Positions 1-10,909 of a stretch of 64,000 nucleotides of DNA are shown here, one piece after another. The notes beneath the pieces are model-generated. The model searched no databases and was not told the DNA's origin. It saw nothing but the letters and a program-made list of their open reading frames with translations. The stretch is from Calliopum simillimum (lineage: Eukaryota > Arthropoda > Insecta > Diptera > Lauxaniidae): assembly GCA_951812925.1 (NCBI GenBank), contig OX638371.1:81725697-81789696 (forward strand). The letters are read 5' to 3'. The stretch's first letter is position 1. The number at the start of each line of letters is the position of its first letter. The position numbers and the translations under genes are program-made.

Positions 1-702
1 ATTGTAATATGATTAAAATAAAAATTATATTTTTAAGTAATACAAGCACAAAGATGTTTCAATTAACTATAATTTTAACAAAATAAGCCCACCTCTGTGA
101 TCCTCGCATTGATTTAACTTTGTATAACGTAAGTCTTGTGATGTTGCAAGGGCGAAAAACAAATAAATTTGTGTTTTCATCTACTTGCTTGTATTTATTT
201 AAATTATTTTGTTTTTTGCTTATTTTAAGGTATTTTATGTCTAGGTTTTTATTTAAATGCTAATAAATGCATATATCTGCATTAAACTTACGATTATTAA
301 AAAGAAAAATTAGTCAACAATTTAAAATTATTCAAAACAAAATTCTCCTTGAAATTAAGAATATCTTAAGTAAAATTTGAAAACGAAAACATATTTGCGT
401 CCTTTGCAAAATTTATAATCTTAAAATTTTATTTATTTAAAAAATTACAGTCAATAAATATGTGAAGATGCAAAAAAAAAAAAAAAGAATTGTTCATTCA
501 TTTCAATCGTTTCAGCAAAACTATAGCTGCAATGCTGTTCAATGTTTTGTATCAATACGTAATGGAATTGACCAAAGAAAAAAAATCATCTAAACCTAAT
601 CTAAATGTGATAATTTATCCAATTTAAAGCACAAAAAAGAGAAAACTAAATAATCTGAAACGCATTAGTTATACCAAAAGTGTAGCAATAAAAAAAAAAC
701 AA
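1..702. other. Unannotated AT-rich DNA
   Basis: No coding, RNA or repeat structure recognised beyond an A-homopolymer at about 473-485. Confidence 0.5.
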
Positions 703-1073
703 TAAGGGGATTTCTTTAAACATGTTAAAGCCTCGAAAAGCACGTAAACCTCGAAAACTTTCCGGTCTCGTAAACAAAATTTAAAAATTTGTATGAAAAT
801 AAAGTTGACCAGGCCACGAAAATTTTCGAGGCAGATTCGATGCGTAAATAGCCTCGAAAAAGTACGAAAGCGATTGTTGTCAAATAAATGTACTGAAAAA
901 ATATTTTTTGTTTTGAAAATTGAATTTGAATTGAATATGTTTCAAATTATATGACAGCTGACAAGTACGTTGCTTACACGCTTTCAGAAATGTGTGTTCC
1001 TGAAAACAAGCTCGTAAGCTTACTAGTTTTGTTTTATGATTTACGAGCTTACGAGATTAAAGGTATCCCCTTA
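703..1073. repeat. Candidate MITE with TAAGGGGAT ends
   Basis: The left end TAAGGGGATTTCTTTAA is mirrored at the right end by a sequence whose reverse complement reads TAAGGGGATACCTTTAA. Inner CTCG-rich words also alternate in orientation. It is about 370 bp with no coding capacity. Only about 17 bp of terminal repeat, so moderate support. Confidence 0.45.
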
Positions 1074-1439
1074 GTAGCTTTTTGTTATCTTTACTACCAC
1101 AGAAGCTATCAGTTTCGTCTTATCGATGTTAATAAATATTTGCTTTTTTCAATCAAGTAATGAGCTAAATAATGGGTGAACCATCTGCAGGTTTCCGATA
1201 AAATTACTTTAATATTTTTTAGAAAGTTTGATACTTTATAAAAAGAGTACGCTACTCTTTAGATTAGTTATAAAATGCCTTGGCATCGACTCATAACATT
1301 CACGAATAACTCTCCATTATTGAATAGATGATTAAGATTCATTCCCACACCGTCTCAAAAGTTAGAAAGAACGCCAGATTACACATTCAACCCGAACCTC
1401 GACACTGCGATCTTCTAAGTAAAGAGTATTACAGTATAT

Positions 1440-2145
1440 GGGTGATTCTCAGATAACTGTACTTTTTGTGTCTTCCGGCGATTTCACCTATACAATAGGC
1501 TTTTTTTTACAAATAACTACACTATAAGTTAGGAATTATGTTTATCTAATAGAGTGGATATTTTATTTGTCTAAAGTGAAAGTTTGCAAATATAGCCCAA
1601 ATGTCATGTCCTAGCCCTGTTTTTAAAAAACATAAGGATGAAAAACGTCCAATGACGGAAATGGAACTGGAAAAAAATTATTATACACATTAAGTATATC
1701 ATTATGGCTACGAAATTCTGAGCTCATCTGCAGTTTTAAATAATTTCTTGAGGTCGCAATTTTGAATTGAAATCTGTCCTCGAGTTGTGGAAAAATATAT
1801 TTCTTGAAAGCATTATGTTACTACTGCATGGTACTGCTGTGTCTGTCAATAGACTGCGATACACTTGCGTTAATTCTGATCACTATCCGTCACCTAAGTC
1901 ATGGACATGTTTGATAGTTACATCTAGTTGCGTTTGATGATAGCTTGTGATCAAACACTATCAGTCACGTTCAAAAAAAAAAATAGAGATTGCTGCCTTT
2001 GCTTCTGTACCCCTCACTTGTAGTTGATCTATTTAAAAGGTAAGTTTTAAGAGTGTTTTTAAACAAGATAATATGAGGAAACTTGTAAAAATTCAAAAAA
2101 AATTAGTTAGTTTTAGAACTCGAATCTGATAATGAGAATCACCCC
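1440..2145. mobile_element. Non-autonomous TIR element (GGTGATTCTCA ends)
   Basis: Ends GGGTGATTCTCA and TGAGAATCACCC are inverted repeats. The flanks (1350-1440 and 2146-2165) read together like an uninterrupted stretch at about 34320-34410, where TATATGCATTTTT is continuous. This gives an empty-site comparison and a probable 3-bp ATG duplication. No transposase. Confidence 0.6.
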
Positions 2146-2754
2146 ATGCATTTTTCATCTTATTTTCCTTTGGGGCTTACGAACTCCAACTCATCACCAT
2201 CAGACTCGTCATGAAAACTGCAACTATGTAGATTCTCCATTCAAAGAAGATGATATACACATTTGTTTTTAAGGCTTTTTTTTTTATTGGTCCATATTAC
2301 CCGCAGAACGTGTCGGTGAAATAAATGATTTTTTTATCAAAAACTCTTGTGGTTAATGAACTATTTTCTGTTGGACAAAACAACCTAAGTCGAGATAAGA
2401 CAATTCTCCAGGATTTTAGTCCTAAATATAAAATTTAAGTACGCTTCTATTGGTATAATCGCCATGTCTCTACGATTTCTTGTTCCAGAGATATAGGGGT
2501 GTCCCATAGTTCACGCAAGATTTGAACTTAGCGCAATTCGTTCGGTGAAGTGATATGAACCAAAAGAAAAATAATTTGACAGGTGACACTTTAAGATTAA
2601 TAAAAATGTATGCATAGAGGAGATTCAACGCGGCATCAACGAAACTGAGCAACATTATTGAAAAGTAGTTAATCAGTTTTTAGGCTCATCTGAAAAGTTG
2701 CCAATTTCGAGTTAGGTTGTTTTGTCAAAAGTCCACAGATTTGTGCTTTATAAA

Positions 2755-3940
2755 TTATTAATGTTATTCACTGACTTTACTCGCTAAAAAAAACTAATCA
2801 CTAACCAGTTTTTTTAAAAAAAGCAACTTCCCACAAACATGCGCTAAAATCGCCCTGATAAGTTTTAGGTATTGGCAAAAAGTTTGAACATGAATAACGT
2901 TAAATCCTATGCAATAGATAATAACCTTGTGGTCCATATTCACGGTGCTTGTGGGAGAATTTAAATAAAATTTTGATGTACCTCGGATTTTTTTGTAAAT
3001 TCTTATTATAGATGTCAATAGAAGTTATTCCATGCAAAAAATAAAATTATAGAGGTGGCGCTTTTTTAAAGATAATCCCTTTTCCAATTGGGGCATTTTC
3101 CCATACAAAAAAATAAAATTTTTTTTTTTAACTACATTAAACAAAAATCAAAATAATCACATTCGATGTGTTTTGCGATGCTTCACGCGAATCCGACCTC
3201 AGAATCGCTCTATCGTGTATAGTTTTTGAGATATTCTAATCTAAAAGCCGAAAAAGTTGGTTTTTGCCATGTTTTGAAGCTATATAACTATGTAACATAT
3301 CATTTATTCGTTAAATGTGGTTAAAATACTTGAAAGTCATGATCTTTTCCTTTAAAATCTAATTTAAATTATGTTTATATCTTCATGCTTCTAAGAGATA
3401 TCGTAGACCGAAATATTGGCTAAACGGGTTTTTTGCACTTTTGTGTCTTTTCAGGTTAGGATATCTTTGACGAAAAAAAAGATATCAACACAATTTAAAT
3501 TAGGTTTTAAAGGCAAAGATTAGGACTTTAAAGTTGTTTATCAGATTTAACGAAATTAAAATTTCTTTCACATTTTAAACATGTTTAACGAACCCACCAT
3601 TTTCGGCTTTTAGATTAGAATATCTCAAATACTATACACGATAGAGCGATTCTGGGGTCGGATTCGAGTGAAGCATCGCAAGACACATCGAATGTGATTA
3701 TTTTGATTTTTGTTTAATGTAGTTAAAAAAAAAAAATTTATTTTTTTGTATGGGAAAATGCCCCAATTGGAAAAGGGATTATCTTTAAAAAAGCGCCACC
3801 TCTATAATTTTATTTTTTGCATAGGATAACTTCTATTGACATCTATAATAAGAATTTACAAAAAAATCCGAGGTACATCAAAATTTTATTTAAATTCTCC
3901 CACAAGCACCGTGTATTACCCTCGCTTACCCTACCTATAG
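2755..3940. repeat. Host repeat, split by a foldback
   Basis: 2755-2940 matches 34430-34605 with scattered differences. The end of the unit, TATTACCCTCGCTTACCC, appears only after the foldback at 3914. In reverse complement it resembles the left end of the 34-kb copy (TAGGGTAAGGGAGGAAAAT). So this is one TIR element interrupted at 2941. Confidence 0.6.
2941..3913. mobile_element. 973-bp foldback element with about 320-bp arms
   Basis: The left arm (2941 to about 3260) is the near-perfect reverse complement of the right arm (about 3595-3913), with tips CACGGTGCTTGTGGGAG and CTCCCACAAGCACCGTG. It is flanked by a direct TATT (2937-2940 and 3914-3917). The 34-kb copy of the host repeat has a single TATT at the same point (34603-34606), so this is a real insertion with a 4-bp duplication. 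No ORF of note. Confidence 0.8.
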
Positions 3941-5068
3941 ATAATATTCGGTTCAAAAAATCGATTCATTTGATTTTACGGTGCGTTAAGGGGCAAAAGT
4001 AATGTCATACATATTTTGTGTCATTATTATTAATGCCATCAATTAAGTAAACTTCTAGTGAAAGAGATCCCAATTTTATTCATTTCTAACAAAATGTCAG
4101 CCAATTCATATTATGGCATTATGTACTTTTATCCCTCTATGTACTTACTCCAATAAATCGGTTGGTATTGCGAATTTCGAAAAATGGAACAACGAAAAGT
4201 TGTTCAGTGTAAGGATGACTTTTTTTCTTATACAGCGAAAAAGCTGTCCGAATAAAAAAAAATTATTTTGCAAAAAATCAGCGAGCTGCCCACCCTTCCT
4301 TTGTTTTTCAGCTATACACGCAATAATGATTTCCTATGGCTTACCATGTGACAACTGTTCGTGTATAAAATATATATATGTAGCAATGTCGTTTCTTAAT
4401 CAACATAAAACAATGCACATGATTAAATTCAATCGTACGCCCCCTAAAAATTTCATTAATTCAAACTTTTTATATATTGTTTGATTCGAGTCGATAAGGA
4501 GCTATATCACTTGTTTGTGTGCATTGCATTGCATTTTTTTTTTTTTTAATTAACGCTGTTTTGCTTTTAACGTGGATATTTTAAAATTTACTATGACAAA
4601 TGAAAATATAATTTCCAGATTTCAACTATTTGCGGTCTTGGAAGATGACTTTTTTTTTCATTCAATATACTAAATTTCATACATCTGTGCTGAATAGTTT
4701 CAGTTATTTGAGTTAGTTTTTGGAACAGCTTGACATTGTCCACTTTTCTAGCATTGTCCACTGATCTAACATTTTCCGATAATACACTGTAAAAAATGTA
4801 TTAAAATTGGTCGGTTAGTTTTAGAGTTCATAACTTATGAATCATAAAAATCAAATATACAACAAAAAAAAAAAAAAAAAACAAAATCTATTTTTTATAT
4901 GGTACGATTTATTTGCATTACAAAATTGGGTTACATTGCTCCCAACAATTTTAAACGTTACAAAGCTGATCCTTTAATTTATTTAAAATGAGTGCAAAGC
5001 ATATTAAATATAACATTCTAAAAAAAGAAAAATATCAAAGAGATTGTGTTAACAAAAATATAATAATT
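3941..5068. other. Non-coding DNA downstream of Vps60
   Basis: 3985-4110 resembles part of the 56.06-56.19-kb MITE region (GGCAAAAGTA and CTTCTA words). It has T and A homopolymers. An ORF at 4113-4484 has no recognisable domain. Confidence 0.4.
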
Positions 5069-5074
5069 TTTATT
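5069..5074 (-). promoter_or_regulatory. Candidate polyadenylation signal of Vps60
   Basis: AATAAA on the minus strand starting 16 bp past the Vps60 stop codon. A second candidate (AAATAAA) lies at about 4978-4984. Which one is used cannot be told from sequence. Confidence 0.5.
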
Positions 5075-5089
5075 CATTTGGTAATTAAC

Positions 5090-5152
5090 TTATGATGTTT
5101 TAACTGAAGTTGGAACTTTCGGCAAGCCAAATTCATCGGTCTCAATAGTGCT
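5090..5152 (-). CDS. Vps60: Vps60 exon 5 (terminal)
   Basis: Follows acceptor TTTGCAG and encodes [14 protein letters not shown] and a short tail, then TAA at 5092-5090. DEFGLP is the conserved CHMP5 C-terminus. The exon is too short for a usual ORF cutoff. Confidence 0.92.
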   Translation of the reverse strand, partial: STIETDEFGLPKVPTSVKTS

Positions 5153-8100
5153 CTGCAAAAACAAATAAAATTATAAATTAAATTTAATTAAAAGTCACAT
5201 TTGCGACACCGTCAAGGACCTAATCTTCTCGGATAAAATTTCTCAGAAGAGCGAAAAATCAACATTTCATCGATCGGATTGATATCGACTATCGAAATAT
5301 TATCGGCAAGAGAAGATTAGTTCTTTTTATATCGCAATTTATACACATTCGCTTACCTTTCCGGATACAATACTATCCGCCCCGGGTTCCTTAATTGGTG
5401 CCTTCGGTAATACATCATCTAAGTAACTAGTATCTTCGTCTAGTGCGATTTCATCACCTAAGGCATCGAGCTCAGACTCCAACTCATCGTCATCAACTTC
5501 AGGCATACCATAGGTACGTCCTAGCGCTTCTTGAACTTCATCAGCTTGTTCCAACATATCAGCCATATCATCTTGTATATCCTGTATTTGAAAAAATAAA
5601 ATGTATGTAGTCCTTAGTGTTGGCGTTAGGAAATAACGCCCAAGGAAATAACGCCCAAAAAAAAAACGAAATAACGCCCAAATTATTTTCATATAAATTT
5701 GGGCGATAATCATTTTGGAAATAACGCCCAAAAATTTGGGCTTTATTTCGTTTTTTTTGGGCGTTATTTCCTTTTTTTAAAAAAAAAAACGAAATAACGC
5801 CCAAAAAAAATGAAATAACGCCCAAAAAATAAAATGACGTAATAACGCCCAATATAAAAAACGAAATAACGCCCAAAAATATGAAATAACGCCCAAAATC
5901 AAAAACGAAATAACGCCCAAATTATTTTCATATAAATTAAAAAAAAATTAAAATTTATTTGTATGAAAATAATTTGGGCCTTATTTCGTTTTTCGTTTTT
6001 GGGCGTTATTTCATTTTTTAAAAATAAAACGAAATAACGCCCAAAAAACGAAATAAAGCCCAAATTTTTGGGCGTTATTTCCAAAATGATTATCGCCCAA
6101 ATTTATATGAAAATAATTTGGGCGTTATTTCGTTTTTGTTTTTGGGCGTTATTTCATATTTTTTGGGCGTTATTTCGTTTTTTATTTTGGGCGTTATTAC
6201 GTCATTTTATTTTTGGGCGTTATTTGGTTTTTTTTTGGGCGTTATTTCCTTGGGCGTTATTTCCTAACGCCCTTAGTGTTGACTCTTAAAAATTTGTCAA
6301 CAAAAAAAAAAAAAATTAAATCGGTCAAAAACCTCATAAATCATACAAATAGCCAAGGAAAATTAGACGAAAAAAGAACTGCTGTGCAAAATAATTGCAA
6401 GTGAATTTTTTTCACCGGAATTATCTTTGTTTATGCATGATAAATAAATTGAGTAAAGTCCATTGCAAAGTCGTGTGCGCATAAAAAGTTATTAAGGCTC
6501 AAAGGTCGCTAAAATCGGTTTTTTGCAAATATCTCGCTGATGCTAACTTTTAGAGAAAAATGTTGGTCTTAAATTTTGTAGCGCAGGAAATTTCCTAGCA
6601 AAGTATCATACGTTAAAAATGTTTTCGTACGACTTATAGTTTAGACGATCACCCAATTTAAAAAGTTGTTAACAGTTATAATACGAAATGCTACGTATAA
6701 GTTCATATTAAAATATCTTACTTTTATAATATTTTTTTTTTTCTTTAAGGAAAGCAAAACAAGAAAGTTTGAAAAAAATGTGTTATAGTTTCTTTTTAAT
6801 AAGTCATGTTGTCCTCTTAAAAGAGCCAAAAACATTGCAAGGAAAAGTCGAGGATGACCATTATTTCTTGAATTATCTCATAATTTTATGCGTTCCGTCA
6901 CATAGGGGCTTATCGTGAAAAAATATTCCCGGGGAATTTTCTCAAACTACCGTGCATTCTCTATTGCAGTTTAAGAAAATTCTCCGGGAATCTTGATTCA
7001 CAATAACCCCCAAAATTTCAAAAAGAAACCGTGTTTTTGCACTTTTAGGTTAATATCTCGAAATCCTTGACATTCTTCTTAGAATAGACGTTATACATAG
7101 TAGTATTTTCAGAGGACAGACTTACTAAACGGAAAAACTATAATTTACAAATGACGCAGTCATTTTAATCAAAGAAGATACACGCTTGAAGATGCTCTTC
7201 GGCTTTTGGAGCATATCAAACAATCGAAAAATTAATACATTTTTAAAACAACTCATAATCACCCTGGCATAACTAAGGTCAGCGCAAGTTGGGTGACGAA
7301 ACCGCAAAAATAATAGCGTGTTTAATGTTGTCATGTGCTGGCTGCCCTGCGTAAGGTGCGCTTTTATATGTTAAATCACCCACCCTATAGTCCAAACTTG
7401 TCTAATACAGATCTATGTGCCAAACAGTTTTTACAAAATCAATTTTTAAAGAAAGTACGTGGGCTGCTATATATCTATCTGGCCTAGGCAACACTAACGT
7501 CAATAGCTAAAATCTGGCAACACCATAATAAAGTTTGACATTTTTTAGCATAAACGTACTCACAACGTTTTGATGTACAAGTGCTATTTGTTTTGTTTAC
7601 AGTGAGTTAAGAAAATCAATTTTTCCATTGAAAATTTAAGCGATTGATAAATTATGGGGTTTCCAACGAGAACAAACGTGATAATCCACGGCGAAAGTTG
7701 TGAAAAATGATCGCACGACAATGTTCACGAGTTAATTCCATTTTTTTGCCAAATTGATTTTTTCAAGTCACTGTAAACAACACAAATGATGGTTGTACGT
7801 CAAAACGTTCTGAGTACGTTTATGCTAAGAAATGTCAAACGTTATTATGGTGTTGCCAGATTTTAGCTATTGACATTAGTGTTGCCCTAGGCCAGATAGA
7901 TATATAGCAGCCTACGTAATAAGTCTTGTGACTAATTTTGTAAAATTGTTACTTTTTAGTTATTAAATCAGTCATACTAATTTGCCGTTTCGAGAAACGT
8001 CAAAGAAGTTGTTAAATAGGTATCATTGATGCACAAAAACTTTCTGCATGAAAACAATAACAACGTCCATTAGTTCCGCATTGAAATTTTTTGTTTTTTG

Positions 8101-10909
8101 CAAAATTATTGCGATATGAAACATATAGACACTTAAAAAGCAAAAACTTGTTACGCATGAAATTTTGAGCCAATTTGGATGAATCTTGGAAATATTGTAG
8201 CCAATCGCACAGATGCCAATGCGGTTAAGTCCAGTTTTTGATATTTTCTGATTTTTGCAAATTTCAGTATAGTAAATATTTTTCTTTGTTGTTAAAGGAC
8301 ACCTTTTTTAATAGCTTCATATTTTGTAGTATAATTTCAGAAGAATTTTAAATTCGTAATCGCGGAGGGTTAAAGGGTTAATCGATTTAGAAGAAAAATG
8401 TTATAATAAAATGTCTGCCCCCTAAAGTTTTTCGCTTGATTTTTTTTTCAATTCTTATTTTGTCGCTGTATTTAATGTCGGAATAAAGAGATATAAAACT
8501 ATTGGCGTTAGGAAATAACGCCCAAGGAAATAACGCCCAAAAAAAAAACGAAATAACGCCCAAATTATTTTCATATAAATTTGGGCGATAATCATTTTGG
8601 AAATAACGCCCAAAAATTTGGGCTTTATTTCGTTTTTTTTGGGCGTTATTTCCTTTTTTTTTTTAAAAACGAAATAACGCCCAAAAAAAAAATGAAATAA
8701 CGCCCAAAAAATAAAATGACGTAATAACGCCCAATATAAAAAACGAAATAACGCCCAAAAATATGAAATAACGCCTAAAATCAAAAACGAAATAACGCCC
8801 AAATTATTTTCATATAAATTTGGGCGATAATCATTTTGGAAATAACGCCCAAAATTTATTTGTATGAAAATAATTTGGGCGTTATTTCGTTTTTCGTTTT
8901 TGGGCGTTATTTAATTTTTTAAAAATAAAACGAAATAACGCCCAAAAAAACGAAATAAAGCCCAAATTTTTGGGCGTTATTTCCAAAATGATTATCGCCC
9001 AAATTTATATGAAAATAATTTGGGCGTTATTTCGTTTTTGTTTTTGGGCGTTATTTCATATTTTTTGGGCGTTATTTCGTTTTTTATTTTGGGCGTTATT
9101 ACGTCATTTTATTTTTGGGCGTTATTTCGTTTTTTTTTTGGGCGTTATTTCCTTGGGCGTTATTTCCTAACGCCAAAACTATTGCCTTCTGTCAAACTTA
9201 CCTCTATATGATCAATATTAATTTTCTTGAATTCTTTTGCCATTGATTTAACGCCATCTTTCATAGCTGCAACTGTGGCTTGCGTATCCTTTAACGACTG
9301 GGCCGCATAATTGGCTTGCTCCATATTGAAAGATTGGTTGCGTAAACTTCCCGCTTGTTGTTCATAGCTAAAGTGTTGCATTAAGTTTTATTATAATTTT
9401 AAACTAATAAAGCGTAAAATATAAAAATCTAGGAACAATTCTAGTTTAGCTCACAAAGCCCGAAAAAATAATTTTTATTTAAAAAAAATCGTCTATCTTG
9501 AAAATTTCATCTCAAATTTAAAACATTTATCTACTAATTTTATAGGTCGTTAAAATAGGTTGACGCCAATATTTTTGAAATACATTTAGAGGGTTTTATA
9601 AAAGCTGTATCCAGACCTTCTGATGGTTATACCTCTAATACTTGAGCTGAGCTACAAATTTTGAATACATATTAGTTATAGACGAAGAGCTAAGCACATA
9701 AATTTGAGAAACTGGGTGTAGTGGAAATTTATATGGAAATCGATGGTCCATCAGTCTGCCGTACTGAATCGGTTGACTAAGTATGTATGTGAACGGCCTG
9801 AAAAGGTAGCAAAAATCAGTTTTTTGCAAAAATCTCGCTAACGGTTAATTCTATCGAAAAATGTTTTGGGACCAATTTGCAGCTCATAAAATTTCATATA
9901 GAAAGTCGTTAGAGTTGTATTCGTACGACTTACAGCTCCTAAGCTATAGTATTTTGAAAATCAACAGTCATATTACTTAAAATGGTTTATGTTGACTATT
10001 TGAAAATTGTACTAATTTTATGAACTTTAGTCATTATTTGCAAGAATCGAAAATGCCATGCATTTTTCAACTTAGAAAATATTGACAATAGCGCAGTCCG
10101 TTGAGAGAGTTTGACTTCAAATTTTCCTGGTTCAAACACGACCTCAGACAAAAAGTTGTGTGAAGTGCAGTAGGAATGCTGATTTTCAAAATACTATAAC
10201 TTAGGAACTGTAAGTCAAACAAATACAACTCTTGCAATTTTCTATAGGAAATTTTATGATCTACAAATTGTCCAACATATTTTTCGATAGAATTAACCGT
10301 TAGCGAGGATATTTCCAAAGAACTGATTTTTGCAACCTTTTCAGGCCGACCACATACTAAGCCAACCGATTCAGCACGGCGAACTGATGGCTATTATACT
10401 TAATTGGATTAAAGCAAAATTGCGTTTTGCTCGGGAGATGACTATCGATTCCCATAAATTTCCACACCTAGTTTTTCCAAATTTAAGTGGTCAGCCCTTA
10501 GTCTATTAGAATTGAATATCAAGTCTAAATCAACGCTTCGGGAGCTAAACTAGACATAAGCCAGAGCCCCACCAACTGCCTTTCTCGAACAACACCCACT
10601 TACGCCTTTTTCTGTTTCAGAACCCGTAGTGCCTTCTGCTTTACGGAATTTTTAGCTGGACCATCTCGCATTTTAGCCATTTGTTCACGGTATTTACGCA
10701 GCTCATTTTCCAACCTGGCAATTTTTTCTTCAATATTTGTCGCCCGTGCATCGACCTAATGGTGATAAAATAGATAAAATACCAGATTTATTATTTTCTT
10801 TGATGCAAAGACAGAAATCGAAAGTGAAATTTTTTCTTACACCCGAAATGCAGTCGTTGAGATTCGGAGCAGGTTCTTTTGGTTTTCCTCTACCAAATAA
10901 ACGATTCAT
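5090..10909 (-). CDS. Vps60: Vps60/CHMP5, ESCRT-III subunit, complete 5-exon gene
   Basis: Spliced CDS on the minus strand with exons 10909-10841, 10755-10604, 9367-9202, 5581-5357 and 5152-5090. The lengths 69+152+166+225+63 give 675 nt, that is 224 aa plus TAA, close to the 219 aa of human CHMP5. Seen: N-terminus [15 protein letters not shown], the [18 protein letters not shown] stretch, the [19 protein letters not shown] stretch, an acidic [18 protein letters not shown] segment and the terminal DEFGLPKVP motif, all hallmarks of this family. The first half is basic and helical and the second half acidic, as in Snf7-fold ESCRT-III proteins. Known for the family: Vps60/CHMP5 binds LIP5/Vta1 and modulates Vps4 during multivesicular body formation on endosomes. 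Introns 3 (3.6 kb) and 2 (1.2 kb) are swollen by transposons while the coding sequence is intact, so the gene is very probably functional. Confidence 0.95.
5357..5581 (-). CDS. Vps60: Vps60 exon 4
   Basis: Starts [20 protein letters not shown] after acceptor ATACAG and ends SIVSGK with donor GTAAGC. This is the acidic C-terminal half, containing the MIM-like helix region that in CHMP5 contacts LIP5/Vta1 (family knowledge). Confidence 0.94.
5622..6271. mobile_element. FB-like palindromic MITE, copy 1 (650 bp, 9-bp TSD)
   Basis: Starts GGCGTTAGG and ends CCTAACGCC, flanked by direct CTTAGTGTT at 5613-5621 and 6272-6280. Both halves are built of about 20-bp subrepeats around GAAATAACGCCCAAAAA in opposite orientation, meeting around a core with TTTGGGCGATAATCATTTTG. 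Foldback (FB) and related MULE-type elements are known to make 9-bp duplications. It lies in Vps60 intron 3. It has no transposase; the ORFs it contains are translations of the subrepeat. Confidence 0.9.
6480..6740. repeat. Dispersed repeat with TTTTCGTACGACTTATAG phrase
   Basis: Related to the arms of the foldbacks at 9441 and 60232 (AAATATCTCGCTG, TCGTACGACTTATAGTTTA). 6645-6735 matches, in reverse, the sequence at about 46680-46780 that follows the broken DD37E transposase. Confidence 0.6.
6905..7011. mobile_element. 107-bp palindromic mini-element, copy A
   Basis: Begins GGGGCTTATCGTG and ends CACAATAACCCCC, with inner complementary TTCCCGGGGAATT and TTCTCCGGGAA and an unpaired CATTCTCTATTG loop. 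A second copy sits at 22599-22707. Confidence 0.75.
7012..8494. other. Rest of Vps60 intron 3
   Basis: Apart from the mariner MITE at 7458-7916 I see no coding or repeat structure I can name here. Confidence 0.4.
7458..7916 (-). mobile_element. mariner-derived MITE (459 bp, TA TSD)
   Basis: Flanked by TA at 7456-7457 and 7917-7918, with inverted ends of about 130 bp. Internal stretches (for example GGCGAAAGTTGTGAAAAAT and the text around 7650-7675) match both edges of the transposase remnant at 28879-29268, joined by a deletion. So it derives from the same mariner lineage. The outermost 28 bp (CGTGGGCTGCTATATATC) differ from those of the 28.7-kb copy. Confidence 0.8.
8504..9174. mobile_element. 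FB-like palindromic MITE, copy 2 (671 bp, 9-bp TSD)
   Basis: Same ends and subrepeats as the copy at 5622, flanked by a different direct repeat, AAAACTATT (8495-8503 and 9175-9183), so it is an independent insertion. It includes an extra core segment with GGGCGATAATCATTTTGG. The right TSD ends 19 bp from the Vps60 exon 3 donor. Confidence 0.9.
9202..9367 (-). CDS. Vps60: Vps60 exon 3
   Basis: Follows acceptor CTTTAG and starts [20 protein letters not shown]. It ends KKINIDHIE with donor GTAAGT. A 9-bp target duplication of a foldback element sits only 19 bp into the following intron. Confidence 0.93.
9441..10553. repeat. Foldback in Vps60 intron 2
   Basis: CTAGTTTAGCTC at 9441 pairs with GAGCTAAACTAG at 10542. 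The two arms are imperfect complements through phrases such as ATCTCGCTAACGGTTAATTC (left) and its complement near 10290. The arm junction is near 10050-10150. It contains the recurring TTCGTACGACTTA phrase. A short AT-rich piece near 10390-10445 interrupts the right arm. Confidence 0.65.
10604..10755 (-). CDS. Vps60: Vps60 exon 2
   Basis: Begins [19 protein letters not shown] after acceptor CCATTAG and ends after KQKK with donor GTAAGT (two bases of the next codon). It encodes the first basic helix of the ESCRT-III core, with a heptad-like pattern of Leu and Ile. Confidence 0.93.
10841..10909 (-). CDS. Vps60: Vps60 exon 1
   Basis: ATG at 10909-10907, 23 codons ending DCISG, followed by donor GTAAGA. 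No better upstream ATG lies in frame, and the Met-Asn-Arg-Leu-Phe-Gly start is the conserved CHMP5 N-terminus. Confidence 0.92.

Noticed and set aside
4113..4484. 123-residue ORF, possible small gene
   Set aside because: No domain, irregular composition, repeat-like surroundings, no splice or conservation evidence.
5622..6271. CRISPR-like array
   Set aside because: The repeats are contiguous, without unique spacers, and invert half-way; the genome is eukaryotic.
5568..6404. ORFs of 60-115 residues rich in GVISF, GRYF and WALF
   Set aside because: They are three-frame translations of the GAAATAACGCCC subrepeat in FB-like copies; the same patterns occur on both strands at 8455-9211 and 22310-22746.
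5622..9174. Single composite transposon bounded by the two FB-like copies
   Set aside because: Each copy has its own 9-bp duplication, so they inserted separately.
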